Below are positions 10,758-19,021 of a stretch of DNA of 43,317 nucleotides, piece by piece. Under the pieces are notes generated by a model. The model was not told the origin of the DNA and did not search any database. It saw only the letters and a list, made by a program, of their open reading frames with translations. The position numbers and the translations under genes were made by a program. The stretch is taken from positions 1-43,317 of the forward strand of contig JARLGP010000116.1 in the NCBI GenBank assembly GCA_031292735.1, given 5' to 3'. Source of the stretch: Holophaga sp. (lineage in GTDB: Bacteria; Acidobacteriota; Holophagae; Holophagales; Holophagaceae). Every line of letters begins with the position of its first letter. Position 1 is the first letter of the stretch.

Positions 10758-11507
10758 CTACTTGGAGAACAGGTCCCGGAACCACTGGGCGGTGGTCTGC
10801 CGTCCCAGTTCGCCGATGGCCGTGGTGAGCGGAATCTCCTTGGGGCAGACCTTCACGCAGTTCTGCGCGTTGCCGCAGTCGGTGATGCCGCCCTCGCCCA
10901 TGATGGCGTGCAGGCGCTCGGCCTTGTTGTACTGGCCGGTGGGCTGGGAGTTGTGCAGGCGCACCTGGCCCAGCGGCGCGGGGCCGATGAACAGGGAGCC
11001 CTCGTGGAACTGGGGGCACGCCTCCATGCAGCAGCCGCAGGTCATGCAGCGGGAGAAGTGGTAGCGGATGTCCTGTTCCTCGGGCGAGATGAGCGGCGCG
11101 TGCCGGTGGATGTCGAAGCCGCCGCCGATCTCGATCCAGGCCTTCACCTGGAGGAGCGCGTCGAACATCTTCTTCCGGTCGATCTGCAGGTCGCGCACCA
11201 CCGGGAACTTGGTGAGCGGCTCCAGCACGATCGGCTGCTCCAGCTCGTCGATGAGCGCGGCGCAGGCCTGGCGGGGGGTTCCGTTCACCAGCATGGCGCA
11301 GGCGCCGCACACCTCCTCCATGCAGTTGCACTCCCAGGCCACCGGCTGGACCTTGCGGCCCTGGCTGTTGACCGGATGCTCGCGCAGGTACATGAGGGCG
11401 GACACCACGTTGTGCGCGGGCGCGTAAGGCATCCGGAACTCCTCCCAGTACGGGCTCGCACTGGGGTCGTCCTGGCGTTTGATCTTGAAGTGGATCTCCT
11501 GGGTCAT
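10758..11507 (-). CDS. sdhB: Succinate dehydrogenase iron-sulfur subunit
   Basis: SdhB passes electrons from the flavoprotein to the membrane quinone site. In 249 residues it carries the [2Fe-2S] ligands ECNCMEEVCGAC plus a later Cys. The [4Fe-4S] motif CMTCGCCMEACP and the [3Fe-4S]/second cluster motif CGNAQNCVKVCPKEIPLT follow. The ATG at 11507 is preceded by GGAG at a spacing of six; an in-frame GTG at 11522 lacks such a site. The stop-to-start distance from sdhA is 19 bases. The protein resembles the non-classical Bacillus/epsilonproteobacterial type B enzymes, which have a single large cytochrome b subunit. Confidence 0.95.
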   Translation of the reverse strand: MTQEIHFKIKRQDDPSASPYWEEFRMPYAPAHNVVSALMYLREHPVNSQGRKVQPVAWECNCMEEVCGACAMLVNGTPRQACAALIDELEQPIVLEPLTKFPVVRDLQIDRKKMFDALLQVKAWIEIGGGFDIHRHAPLISPEEQDIRYHFSRCMTCGCCMEACPQFHEGSLFIGPAPLGQVRLHNSQPTGQYNKAERLHAIMGEGGITDCGNAQNCVKVCPKEIPLTTAIGELGRQTTAQWFRDLFSK

Positions 11508-11526
11508 GATGGTCTCCGACACCGCG

Positions 11527-13413
11527 TCAGCGGTAGTCTCTAGGGGCTTCCGGCGGGAAGATGGAGATGTCGACGGGCGCGTATTCGAAGGACGGGCCGT
11601 CGGGGGTGTGGCTGGCCACGGTGGTCTTGAGCCACTTCTCGTTGCTTGCCTTCCAACGGGCCCGGTAATCCTCGTACTCCGGGCTGCCGGCGAACTTGCC
11701 CTCGGGGCACTTGATCTCGAACTCGGCCTTGTAGTGGGAACCGCGGCACTCGTCGCGCAGCCGGGCGCCCTTGGTGATCACCTCGGCCAGCACGATCATG
11801 TCCTCGATCTGCCGGGCCCAGGACAGGCACTGGTTGGTCTTCACGCCGGTGTCGTCCAGGGTGATCCGCTTGAACCGGTCCCTGAGCTGGCGGATGCCTT
11901 CCAGCGCGGCGTCCAGGTCCTTGTTGTCGCGCTCGACGAAGACCTTGTCCTGCATGATCTCGCCCAGCTCGCGGTGCAGCGCGAAGGGGTTCTCCGGGCC
12001 CGTGGAATTCACCACGGCGCGGTTGAGCGCCTCCTGGCGCGCCTTTTCCTGGGCGAACGGGGCCTCGGGAACGGCCGGCCGGGCCTTGGGCAGCCCCTTG
12101 AGGAAGGCCACCACCGATTCGCCGGCGACCCGGCCACTGAACGAGGCCGACAGCAGGGAATTGGCGCCCAGCCGGTTGGCTCCGTGGTAGGCGCTGTCGC
12201 ACTCGCCGCAGGCCCAGAGGCCGGGGATCGAGGTGGCGTGGTTGGTGGCGCTGCCGTGCTTCATGGCGCCGGTCTTGGCGTCCTTCTCGAACGAGACGTA
12301 GAGCCCGCCCATGGAGTAGTGCATGGCGGGGTAGACCTTCATGGGGGTCACGTAGGGATCCTCGCCGGAGAAGGTCTGGTACATCTCGAAGATGCCGCCC
12401 AGACGCTGTTCCAGGAACTTGCGCGGCAGCTGGGTGAGGTCCAGGTAGACCATGTTCTCGCCGCCGACGCCCATGCCCATGTGCCGCACCGCGCGGAAGA
12501 TGGCGCGGGACGCCACGTCGCGGGGCACCGTGTTGCCGTAGGTGGGATACCACTCTTCGAGGAAATAGAACCGGTCGGCTTCGGGAACGTCGGGCGCCGC
12601 GCGCTTCTCGCCGATGATGCGGGGCACCCAGATCCGGCCGCCCTCGCCGCGGCAGGCTTCGGTCATCAGCCGGAGCTTGTCGTGGCCGAGCATGGCGGTG
12701 GGATGGAACTGGGCGAACTCGCCGTTGGCGAACTTGGCGCCCTGCTGGAACACCCGCGAGGCGGCCGCGCCGGTGGAATTGGTGGACATGGTGGAGCGGC
12801 CCCAGATCAGGCCGATCCCGCCGGTGGCGAGGATCACCGCGTCGGCCGGGAAGGTCTCCACCGCCATGGTCTCCAGGTTCATGGCGGAGATGCCGCGGCA
12901 GCGGCCTTCGTCGTCCTGCACCACGGAAAGGAATTCCCAGCCTTCGAACTTGCGGATCTTCTTTTCGGACTCCTGGCGGCGCACCTGCTCGTCCACCGCG
13001 TAGAGCAGCTGCTGGCCGGTGGTGGCGCCGGCGAAGGCGGTCCGCCGCTTCTTCACCCCGCCGAACAGCCGCTGGTCCATGATCCCCTCGGGGGTCCGGC
13101 TGAAGGTCACGCCCATGCGGTCATAGGTGCGGATGAGTCCGGGGGCCTCTTCGCACAGGCTCTTGATGGGGGGCTGGTCGGCGAGGTAGTCGCCGCCCTT
13201 GATGGTGTCGACGATGTGCTCCCAGACGCTGTCGCCTTCGCCCTTGACGTCCAGCACGGCGTTGATGCCGCCCTGGGCGCAGCAGGAGTGGGAACGCTTG
13301 ACCGGGAACAGGGAGAACAGGTCGACCGGGAAGCCGCCCTCGACCACCCGCAAGGCGGCCCACAACCCGCCCAGGCCGCCGCCCACTACGATGACATTCG
13401 GCTTATTTGCCAT
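11527..13413 (-). CDS. sdhA: Succinate dehydrogenase flavoprotein subunit
   Basis: SdhA oxidises succinate to fumarate in the TCA cycle. The 628-residue protein has an N-terminal FAD-binding VVGGGLGGLWAAL, the SHSCCAQGGINA segment whose histidine covalently binds FAD, and GATTGQQLL. The catalytic-site region includes GEFAQFHPTAM, and HGANRLGANSLL near residue 415 completes the set. The C-terminal helical domain includes ECRGSHYKAEFE. Sequence features such as QQGAKFANGEF match the Bacillus subtilis-like type B enzymes. It lies between sdhC and sdhB with short gaps. Reverse operation as a fumarate reductase is possible in this family. Confidence 0.96.
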   Translation of the reverse strand: MANKPNVIVVGGGLGGLWAALRVVEGGFPVDLFSLFPVKRSHSCCAQGGINAVLDVKGEGDSVWEHIVDTIKGGDYLADQPPIKSLCEEAPGLIRTYDRMGVTFSRTPEGIMDQRLFGGVKKRRTAFAGATTGQQLLYAVDEQVRRQESEKKIRKFEGWEFLSVVQDDEGRCRGISAMNLETMAVETFPADAVILATGGIGLIWGRSTMSTNSTGAAASRVFQQGAKFANGEFAQFHPTAMLGHDKLRLMTEACRGEGGRIWVPRIIGEKRAAPDVPEADRFYFLEEWYPTYGNTVPRDVASRAIFRAVRHMGMGVGGENMVYLDLTQLPRKFLEQRLGGIFEMYQTFSGEDPYVTPMKVYPAMHYSMGGLYVSFEKDAKTGAMKHGSATNHATSIPGLWACGECDSAYHGANRLGANSLLSASFSGRVAGESVVAFLKGLPKARPAVPEAPFAQEKARQEALNRAVVNSTGPENPFALHRELGEIMQDKVFVERDNKDLDAALEGIRQLRDRFKRITLDDTGVKTNQCLSWARQIEDMIVLAEVITKGARLRDECRGSHYKAEFEIKCPEGKFAGSPEYEDYRARWKASNEKWLKTTVASHTPDGPSFEYAPVDISIFPPEAPRDYR

Positions 13414-13434
13414 GACTCAAGCTCCTGGTGGAGA

Positions 13435-14073
13435 TCAAAAGAACCGGTGGTTGAAGCCCCACAGTGCGTGCAGGCCGAGGAAGGTGGTCGCCGCGAACAC
13501 GGCTGTGCAGGCATAGGCGAACAGCTTCTGGGACCGGGGATGGGTGGTGAGCCCCCAGGTGATGGCGGCCAGCCAGATCCCGTTGGCCAGATGGAAGGTC
13601 GCGCCGGCGATTCCGATGATGTACAGCACCACGGTGACCGGGTTGGCATACATGCGCTGCATGTGCCCGAACAGGTCGACGGCCACGCTGGGGTCGGTCC
13701 CGGCCGCCACCCGGGTCATCCACACGTGCCAGAGGATGAAGGCGAACGTGGTGAAGGCGGTGATCCGCTGCAGGAGGTAGCGCAGGTTGCTGCAAGTGCG
13801 GTAGCGGCTCAGGTTGGATTTTCCCTGCCACCAGATGACCAGCCCGTAGATGCCGTGAAACAGGATGGCGCAGGCCAGCACCAGCTCGATGGCGAGCTTG
13901 TAGTTGAGCAGGTGCTCGATGCCCTTCACCACGTGCTCGTTGAAGAACGCCCCGCCCTCCCGGGACATGGAGTTCTCCCACAAATGGAAGGCCAGGAACG
14001 CTCCCACCGGAACCAGCCCCGTCAGGGAATGGATCTTGCGTGAAAGGTAATGCACGTTGAGAGAGTCCGCCAT
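13435..14073 (-). CDS. sdhC: Succinate dehydrogenase cytochrome b subunit
   Basis: This 212-residue membrane protein has five predicted transmembrane helices and histidines in KIHSLTGL, FLAFHLWEN, LFHGIYGL, ILWHVWMT and ATFHLANGIW, the usual ligands of a di-heme cytochrome b558 of the Bacillus type. No separate SdhD is present, consistent with type B enzymes. ATG 14073 follows a GGAGGAG ribosome binding site; the in-frame start 36 bases upstream is not supported. It is the first gene of sdhCAB. Di-heme enzymes of this type usually work with menaquinone and may depend on membrane potential. Confidence 0.93.
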   Translation of the reverse strand: MADSLNVHYLSRKIHSLTGLVPVGAFLAFHLWENSMSREGGAFFNEHVVKGIEHLLNYKLAIELVLACAILFHGIYGLVIWWQGKSNLSRYRTCSNLRYLLQRITAFTTFAFILWHVWMTRVAAGTDPSVAVDLFGHMQRMYANPVTVVLYIIGIAGATFHLANGIWLAAITWGLTTHPRSQKLFAYACTAVFAATTFLGLHALWGFNHRFF

Positions 14074-14127
14074 GTGTCTCCTCCGTGACCGAATGGGAAG
14101 ATGAGCCAAGGTTTATGGTATGCAGGC

Positions 14128-14133
14128 AGTATA
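14128..14133 (-). promoter_or_regulatory. Possible -10 element of sdhCAB promoter
   Basis: On the minus strand TATACT lies about 55 bases before the sdhC ATG, in the only sizeable gap upstream of the operon. The matching -35 position (GCAATC at 17 bases) is poor, so an activator or another sigma factor would be needed. Weak evidence. Confidence 0.3.
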
Positions 14134-14145
14134 CACCATCATGCC

Positions 14146-14163
14146 CCGGGGATTGCGCCCCGG
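14146..14163 (-). terminator. GC hairpin between cheY and sdhC
   Basis: CCGGGG (14146-14151) and CCCCGG (14158-14163) form a six-base-pair stem with a six-base loop just after the cheY stop. No T-run follows on either strand, so it is at most a weak or assisted terminator, or an RNA 3'-end stabiliser for the cheB-cheR-cheY transcript. Confidence 0.3.
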
Positions 14164-14193
14164 ATGCGGCCCCTGCCCCTCATGGCCGGATCG

Positions 14194-14571
14194 TCAGATC
14201 CCGGCCCCCAGGCTGTCGGTGATCTTGACGGTGAGGTCCTCGGGCGTGAAAGGCTTGCAGATGTAGTTCACCGCCCCGGCCCGGATCGCCTGGATGATCT
14301 TGCCCCGCTCGGATTCGGTTGTGAGCATCATCACGGGGATCGACTTGAAGTCCGGATTGGCCTTGATTTTCGCCAGGAACTCGAAACCGTCCATTTCCGG
14401 CATGTTCACGTCCAGGATGATGAGGGCGATGTCCTCGTGGTGCTTGGCCAGGACCTCCAGCCCCTCCAGACCGTTGCTGGCCTCCAGGAAGCCGTAGCCG
14501 AGCACATCCACCGTGCGGCCGATGATCCTGCGCATCACCCCGGAGTCGTCAACCGAAAGCACTTTAGGCAT
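14194..14571 (-). CDS. cheY: CheY-type single-domain response regulator
   Basis: A 125-residue stand-alone receiver domain. The acidic pair is VDDS at residues 7-10, and the phospho-acceptor is Asp54 in IILDVNMPEMDG. Switch residues are in MMLTTES, and the conserved lysine is in YICKPF. It has no output domain, as expected for a CheY that acts by protein contact, for example on the flagellar switch or a pilus motor. It is the third gene of cheB-cheR-cheY, 11 bases after cheR. Whether it works with the CheA encoded at 23.2-25.9 kb is inference from proximity. Confidence 0.9.
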   Translation of the reverse strand: MPKVLSVDDSGVMRRIIGRTVDVLGYGFLEASNGLEGLEVLAKHHEDIALIILDVNMPEMDGFEFLAKIKANPDFKSIPVMMLTTESERGKIIQAIRAGAVNYICKPFTPEDLTVKITDSLGAGI

Positions 14572-14582
14572 TCACGCACCTC

Positions 14583-15431
14583 TCAGCATGATGGCAGGCA
14601 ACGATAATAGCTCCCGCCGGCGTGGCTCAACTGGACGAACGCGTCCGTGATCCCCCGCAGCGACTCCACCGCGCTGATCAGCAGGTGGCCGTCGGGGGCC
14701 AGCAGCTTGGCGATGCCTTGGTAGATCTGCCGCTTGAAGGGATCCGAGAAATAGATGCACACGTAGCGCAGGAACACGATGTCGAAGTGGCCCAGGGGTT
14801 CCATGGGGTCCTGCAGGTTGAACTTGCGAAAGGTCACCATGCGCTTGAGCTCGTCGTTCACCACCCAGACCCGCCCGTCCGGATGGAAGAACCGGCTCCG
14901 GCGCTCGCTGCCCAGGCCGCGGTTCAGGGCGGCCTCGTCGTAGCGTCCGCTCTTGGCCAGGAACAGGGCCGAAGGGGAGATGTCGGAGGCCATGATCTCG
15001 AACTGCTCGGGCCGCAGGCCGGGGTTGGCCTGGCAGAACTCGTGGACGGTCATGGCGATGGAGTAGGCCTCCTGGCCGGTGGAGCTGGCCCCGGACCAGA
15101 TGCGGATGCGGAACCGGTTGCCGCTACGCAGTTCCTCGGCCAGCGCGGGAAGCAGCTTCTCCCGCAGGATGATGAAGGGGTGGTTGTCGCGGAACCAGAG
15201 GGTCTCGTTGGTGGTCATGGCGTCCACGATCTTGTCCCGCAGCTTGTGCTCCGGGTCCCGCGCCACCAGCCGATAGAAGGAGCCGTAGTCCTCGCAGCCG
15301 TTCTCGGTCATGAGCCCCACCAGGCGGGTCTCGATCAGGTAGGCCTTCTCGTCGCCCAGGGCGATCCCGCAGGAGTCCTCGATGAGGTCGCGCAGCAGCT
15401 TGAACTCGTTGGCGGTGATGGCCTCCGGCAT
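14583..15431 (-). CDS. cheR: Chemoreceptor methyltransferase CheR (full length)
   Basis: CheR methylates glutamates on chemoreceptors for adaptation. The 282-residue protein has the N-terminal helical CheR domain (about 5-75) and a SAM-binding domain with RIWSGASSTGQEAYS at about residue 110. TTNETLWFRDNHPF precedes it, and ASDISPSAL and FRKFNLQDP follow. Its ATG overlaps the cheB stop by one base. A second, shorter CheR-like gene lies at 18.4-19.0 kb, so this copy may serve other receptors or share the work. Confidence 0.93.
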   Translation of the reverse strand: MPEAITANEFKLLRDLIEDSCGIALGDEKAYLIETRLVGLMTENGCEDYGSFYRLVARDPEHKLRDKIVDAMTTNETLWFRDNHPFIILREKLLPALAEELRSGNRFRIRIWSGASSTGQEAYSIAMTVHEFCQANPGLRPEQFEIMASDISPSALFLAKSGRYDEAALNRGLGSERRSRFFHPDGRVWVVNDELKRMVTFRKFNLQDPMEPLGHFDIVFLRYVCIYFSDPFKRQIYQGIAKLLAPDGHLLISAVESLRGITDAFVQLSHAGGSYYRCLPSC

Positions 15432-16579
15432 CAGTTCCCCCTACCCTTGCGCACCAGCCGGGTAATCCGGTCCGCCAGCCGGTCCAGCGGAACCTGCTCG
15501 TCGGAAAGCTCCGCCTCGTCCACCGCCAGCGGCATCCCGTAGACGATGCAGCTGGCTTCGCCCTGGGTGAGGCACAGGCAGCCCCGCCGCTTCATGGCCC
15601 GGACCCCCTCGCAGCCGTCGTTGCCCATGCCGGTCATGACCACCGCCAGCATGTTGCCGTCGTAGTGCGCCGCCACCGAGCGGAACAGCACGTCCACCGA
15701 GGGCCGGCAGCTGTTCTCCAGCGGGTTCTCGTTGAGCCCGATGATGGGCGCGGAGGCCCCATCCTCGCTGTCGGGCAGGCGCCGGATCACCATGTGCTTG
15801 CCCCCGGGCGCCAGGTAGACGCAGCCGGGCAGCACCGGTTCGCCGTCCCGGGCCTCGTGCACCGAGACCTTGGATTTCTGGTCCAGGTGCTGGGCCAGGG
15901 AGGCGGTGAACACCGGCGGCATGTGCTGCACCAGCAGGATCGGCACCGGAAAGCCGGCGGGCAGCCTGGGAATGACTTCGGCCAGCGCGTTGGGGCCGCC
16001 GGTGCTGACCCCGATGGCCACCACGTCGATCCGGCCGGGGATGGGGCCCATCCGGCCCGGCCTGGGCGCCGGGGCGGGCTGCGGCGCCCGGACCCGGGCC
16101 GGCTCCGCCTGGACCCGCCGGGCCGCCACCGGTTCAACCGGCAGCCCGGTGCCCTGGTGCAGGTTGACCCGGGTCTGCACGTGGCGCATGAGGGGCCGCA
16201 GCTTCTCCTTCAGCTCGTTGCGGCTGGCCTCGGGGTCGCTGCCCTCCGGCTTGCGCAGGAATTCCAGCGCCCCCAGGTCCATGCAGCGCATGGTGGTTTC
16301 CGCCGAGCCCTGGTTGGAGCCGCTGATCATCACCACGCTGATGTCGGGAAAGCGCCGGCGCAGTTCCCCCAGGGTCTCCAGGCCGTCCATCTCCGGCATC
16401 TCCACGTCCAGCAGGACCAGGTCGGCCGGGGTCTGCTCCAGCTTGGCGATGGCCAGCCGGCCGTGGGGCGCGGTGCCCACCAGCACCACGTCGTTCATGG
16501 CTTCCACCACGTCGCTCAGGATCCGCCGGTAGACGACGGTGTCGTCGACGATGAATACCCGGAGCTTCTGGTCATCCAT
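15431..16579 (-). CDS. cheB: Chemotaxis methylesterase CheB
   Basis: CheB removes methyl groups from, and deamidates, chemoreceptors when phosphorylated. The 382-residue protein has an N-terminal receiver (Asp58 in LLDVEMPEMDG) and a proline- and alanine-rich linker (about 145-180). The methylesterase domain has the triad Ser192 (GVSTGGPNAL), His219 (LLVQHMPP) and Asp321 (MTGMGNDG). The chosen ATG at 16579 gives the usual start close to the receiver fold; 34 extra in-frame codons upstream have no family support. It is the first gene of cheB-cheR-cheY and is coupled to cheR by a TGATG overlap. Confidence 0.94.
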   Translation of the reverse strand: MDDQKLRVFIVDDTVVYRRILSDVVEAMNDVVLVGTAPHGRLAIAKLEQTPADLVLLDVEMPEMDGLETLGELRRRFPDISVVMISGSNQGSAETTMRCMDLGALEFLRKPEGSDPEASRNELKEKLRPLMRHVQTRVNLHQGTGLPVEPVAARRVQAEPARVRAPQPAPAPRPGRMGPIPGRIDVVAIGVSTGGPNALAEVIPRLPAGFPVPILLVQHMPPVFTASLAQHLDQKSKVSVHEARDGEPVLPGCVYLAPGGKHMVIRRLPDSEDGASAPIIGLNENPLENSCRPSVDVLFRSVAAHYDGNMLAVVMTGMGNDGCEGVRAMKRRGCLCLTQGEASCIVYGMPLAVDEAELSDEQVPLDRLADRITRLVRKGRGN

Positions 16580-16696
16580 GCATGGATCCGTTCCAAGAAG
16601 GTGCATTAGGTGTGAAGAAAGGCGAACCGGGCCGGAAAGCGCCGTCCGGAACCAGTGTATCGCGGCTGGGTCTCTTTCCAAACAGTCATGCGGTCG

Positions 16697-17023
16697 TCAT
16701 CTGCGCCATACGTACCGGTCCAGGGATTCCGCCTGGAAGCCGAGCTTGGCCCAGAAGGCGCGTGCCTGGTAGCGCACCCGGTCGGCGATGATCAGGCCGT
16801 ATTCCCGCTGAAAATGGTTGATCACCCGCCGCGCGTAGCCGTGGCCTTCGAACTCGGGATAGACCATGATGGAGAACACGGTGAACTGCCCGGGCTCGAT
16901 GCGGCAGCGGGTCTTGCCCACCTGGGTCCCCCCCCGTTCCAGGTCGAACCAGTCGTACTCGCCCAGCTCCGGGCGGCGCGGATGCTGGATCAGTTCCAGT
17001 TCCTGGCCGAGGTCCACGCTCAT
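16697..17023 (-). CDS. Short GNAT-family N-acetyltransferase
   Basis: This 108-residue protein looks like a minimal GNAT fold: a beta-strand with FSIMVYPEFEGHGYARRVINHF, the acetyl-CoA pyrophosphate-binding motif A, then a late strand with QARAFWAKLGFQAES (motif B). The N-terminal strands are short. Its ATG overlaps by four bases the stop of the HDAC-like deacetylase gene, so the two are translated together. It ends the long chemosensory run. The substrate is unknown; protein lysine or a small amine are both possible. Pairing with a deacetylase suggests reversible acetylation, which is inference only. Confidence 0.75.
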   Translation of the reverse strand: MSVDLGQELELIQHPRRPELGEYDWFDLERGGTQVGKTRCRIEPGQFTVFSIMVYPEFEGHGYARRVINHFQREYGLIIADRVRYQARAFWAKLGFQAESLDRYVWRR

Positions 17024-17781
17024 CCGGCGAACCCCCGGCAGAAGGCCAGCACGTTGGCGCCCAGGTCCTGCAGGTAGTAGCCGCCCTCCAGCACCGCGAA
17101 CCGGCGGCCGCGGCAGACCCGCTGCGCGGTGCGGCGGACCAGGACGCCGATCCGCTCGAAATCGCCGGTGTCCAGCTTGTGCCCCACATCGTGCAGGTAG
17201 GCGTCGAAGCCGGCCGAGACCGCCAGGATGCCGGTCTCGGCGGTGGCGGCCAGGCGCGCCTCCACCAGTTCCAGGTAGTCCCTGGCGTCGCCGGCATAGG
17301 GGTTGAAGACCTCCACCCCGGGCCAGCCGGCCAGCACCTTGCGGGTGCCGTCGCCGGTGTGGGCGTCGATGTCCAGCACCAGGGCGCTGTCGATCCGGTG
17401 CTCCGCCCGCAGCACCAGAAGGGCCAGCGCCACGTTGCTGAAGGTGCAGTGGCCCCAGGCGTCGGCCCGGGCGGCGTGGTGCCCCGGCGGGCGCACGCAG
17501 GCGAAGGCGGGCTCGCCGCCGTGGGCCAGGCGCGCCGCCAGGATGGCCCCGCCCGCGGCCAGGCTGGCCATGGCGAAGCGCGCCGGGTCCCGGGCCACCT
17601 GGCGCAGGTAGTCCGGGTCGTGGGCCAGCAGCAGCTGCTCGGCGCTGGCCGGCACCGGCGCCATGAAGGACCATGGCCCGCCGCGCAGCCCGCTCAACGC
17701 CGCCTCCATCCGTCCGGCCATGGCCGCGTTGTCGTCGGCATAGCCGGAGTCCAGGAACCGGTCGTCGTAGATCAGCTTCAT
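17020..17781 (-). CDS. HDAC/acetoin-utilisation-like deacetylase
   Basis: A 253-residue protein of the arginase/histone deacetylase superfamily. Diagnostic motifs are RPPGHHA (His101-His102), the zinc-binding DIDAHTGDGT (Asp139, His141), SAGFDAY (Asp193) and EGGYY near 233. All metal and catalytic positions appear intact. It is shorter than most class II or AcuC-type members (300-350), lacking some surface loops. Family members remove acetyl groups from protein lysines or from acetylpolyamines. It sits 7 bases after the metallo-hydrolase gene and overlaps a GNAT acetyltransferase, inside a chemosensory operon. Confidence 0.85.
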   Translation of the reverse strand: MKLIYDDRFLDSGYADDNAAMAGRMEAALSGLRGGPWSFMAPVPASAEQLLLAHDPDYLRQVARDPARFAMASLAAGGAILAARLAHGGEPAFACVRPPGHHAARADAWGHCTFSNVALALLVLRAEHRIDSALVLDIDAHTGDGTRKVLAGWPGVEVFNPYAGDARDYLELVEARLAATAETGILAVSAGFDAYLHDVGHKLDTGDFERIGVLVRRTAQRVCRGRRFAVLEGGYYLQDLGANVLAFCRGFAG

Positions 17782-17788
17782 CGAAACC

Positions 17789-18403
17789 TCAGTCCAGGAT
17801 CAGCGATTGGCGCACCTGGTCGAGGCAGCCCTGGATGAACCCCATGGGGTCCTCGAGGACGGGGCTGCCGTGCCCCGGGTAGATGGCCCGCACCGTCAGG
17901 CCCGCCAGCCGTTCCATGGAGTCCAGGTAGGCCCTGGGATACACCCCGTGATGATCGGTGATCCGGTACAGCGTGTCGCCGGAGAACAGGACGCCGGTTT
18001 CCGGCACGTAGACGCAGATGGAATCGTCCGAATGGCCCGGGGTGTGCAGCAGGCAGGCCTTCTGGTCGCCCAGCACCAGGGTGGTGCCGTCCTGGACGGG
18101 ATGGACCCCGCCCCGGGGCAGCCAGGCGTACAGCTCCGGATGGAACCGCGCCTCCAGCCCCGACAGCCCGCCGGTGTGGTCGAAATGGCCGTGGGTGAGG
18201 ATCACCTGCTCCACGGCCTGCTTGCCGAGGCCCTTGGGCCGCATGGTCATTTCGTCCAGGAAGAAGGCCAGGTTGCCCGGGGCGGCGCTGCCGGTGTCGA
18301 TCAGCGTGTTGCGGTCGGCGACGGTGTTGTTTTCGCCCAGGACCCAGTAGGCCACGCAGGAGTAGTCCGAAGGGTCGTTGCGATGCAGGGGGAGGATGCG
18401 CAT
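17789..18403 (-). CDS. Metallo-beta-lactamase-fold hydrolase
   Basis: A 204-residue glyoxalase II-like protein with THGHFDH at 70-76 as metal site. A histidine lies in LLHTPGHSDD, an aspartate in LFSGDTLY, and the last histidine in IYPGHG. The substrate is unknown. The fold covers thioester hydrolases, oxidoreductases and di-iron sensors. It starts three bases after the stop of the short CheR gene and precedes the HDAC-like gene, so it belongs to the chemosensory transcript. A di-iron oxygen-sensing role, as proposed for ODP in Treponema chemotaxis operons, is a possibility that sequence alone cannot settle. Confidence 0.82.
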   Translation of the reverse strand: MRILPLHRNDPSDYSCVAYWVLGENNTVADRNTLIDTGSAAPGNLAFFLDEMTMRPKGLGKQAVEQVILTHGHFDHTGGLSGLEARFHPELYAWLPRGGVHPVQDGTTLVLGDQKACLLHTPGHSDDSICVYVPETGVLFSGDTLYRITDHHGVYPRAYLDSMERLAGLTVRAIYPGHGSPVLEDPMGFIQGCLDQVRQSLILD

Positions 18404-18406
18404 GGT

Positions 18407-19021
18407 TCAGGCCGGGGGTTTCTGGAACAGCGGCAGCCCCGGATCCACCCGCGGGAACCAGTGCCCGCACGACGCGGGCATGGCCTGGGCGCCGTCCAGG
18501 GCCAGGTAGCCCCCGGGCACCAGGGCCTGGTGGAACATCTCCAGCACCCGCACCTGGTTCTCCGGGGAGAAATGCATCAGCACGTTCTTGCACACGATGA
18601 GCGACTTCCCGGTTTCCGGCGGCACCAGGGTCAGCAGGTCGTGCTGCAGGTAGCGGACCCGCTCGCGCAGTTCCGGCACCAGCTGGAACTGCTCGGGGTC
18701 GCCGGTGGCCAGGAAGTAGGCGTCCCGGTGCTCCTGGGGCACCCAGAACAGGTCCTTGCGGGTGTACTGGGCGCTGGCGATCTGCTGGGCGAACTGGGGA
18801 AAGCTGCTCTCCTCATAGTCGGTGGCGAGGATGTCCAGGTTGCGGAACGGGAACGGGCCCAGCCTGGTGGCGAACACCATGGCCAGGGTGAATGCTTCCT
18901 CCCCGGAGGCGCAGCCCGCGTCCCAGACCTGGATGGCCCGCCAGTGGGCCAAAGCCGGGATGACGATGTCGCCTATGGCAGTGAGCGCATCGGCATCCCG
19001 GAAAAACGAGGTATAGGCCAT
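18407..19021 (-). CDS. Short CheR-like methyltransferase
   Basis: This 204-residue CheR-family protein begins directly at the SAM domain: TSFFRDADAL (equivalent to the T-FFRD segment of CheR), then QVWDAGCASGEEAFTLAM, ATDYEE and CKNVLMHFSPENQ. The N-terminal helical subdomain of full CheR, which helps bind receptor, is missing. It starts at the last base of the chemoreceptor stop codon (TGATG), so it is probably devoted to that receptor. Loss of the N-terminal domain may mean a different recognition mode. The methyltransferase core looks complete. Confidence 0.88.
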   Translation of the reverse strand: MAYTSFFRDADALTAIGDIVIPALAHWRAIQVWDAGCASGEEAFTLAMVFATRLGPFPFRNLDILATDYEESSFPQFAQQIASAQYTRKDLFWVPQEHRDAYFLATGDPEQFQLVPELRERVRYLQHDLLTLVPPETGKSLIVCKNVLMHFSPENQVRVLEMFHQALVPGGYLALDGAQAMPASCGHWFPRVDPGLPLFQKPPA

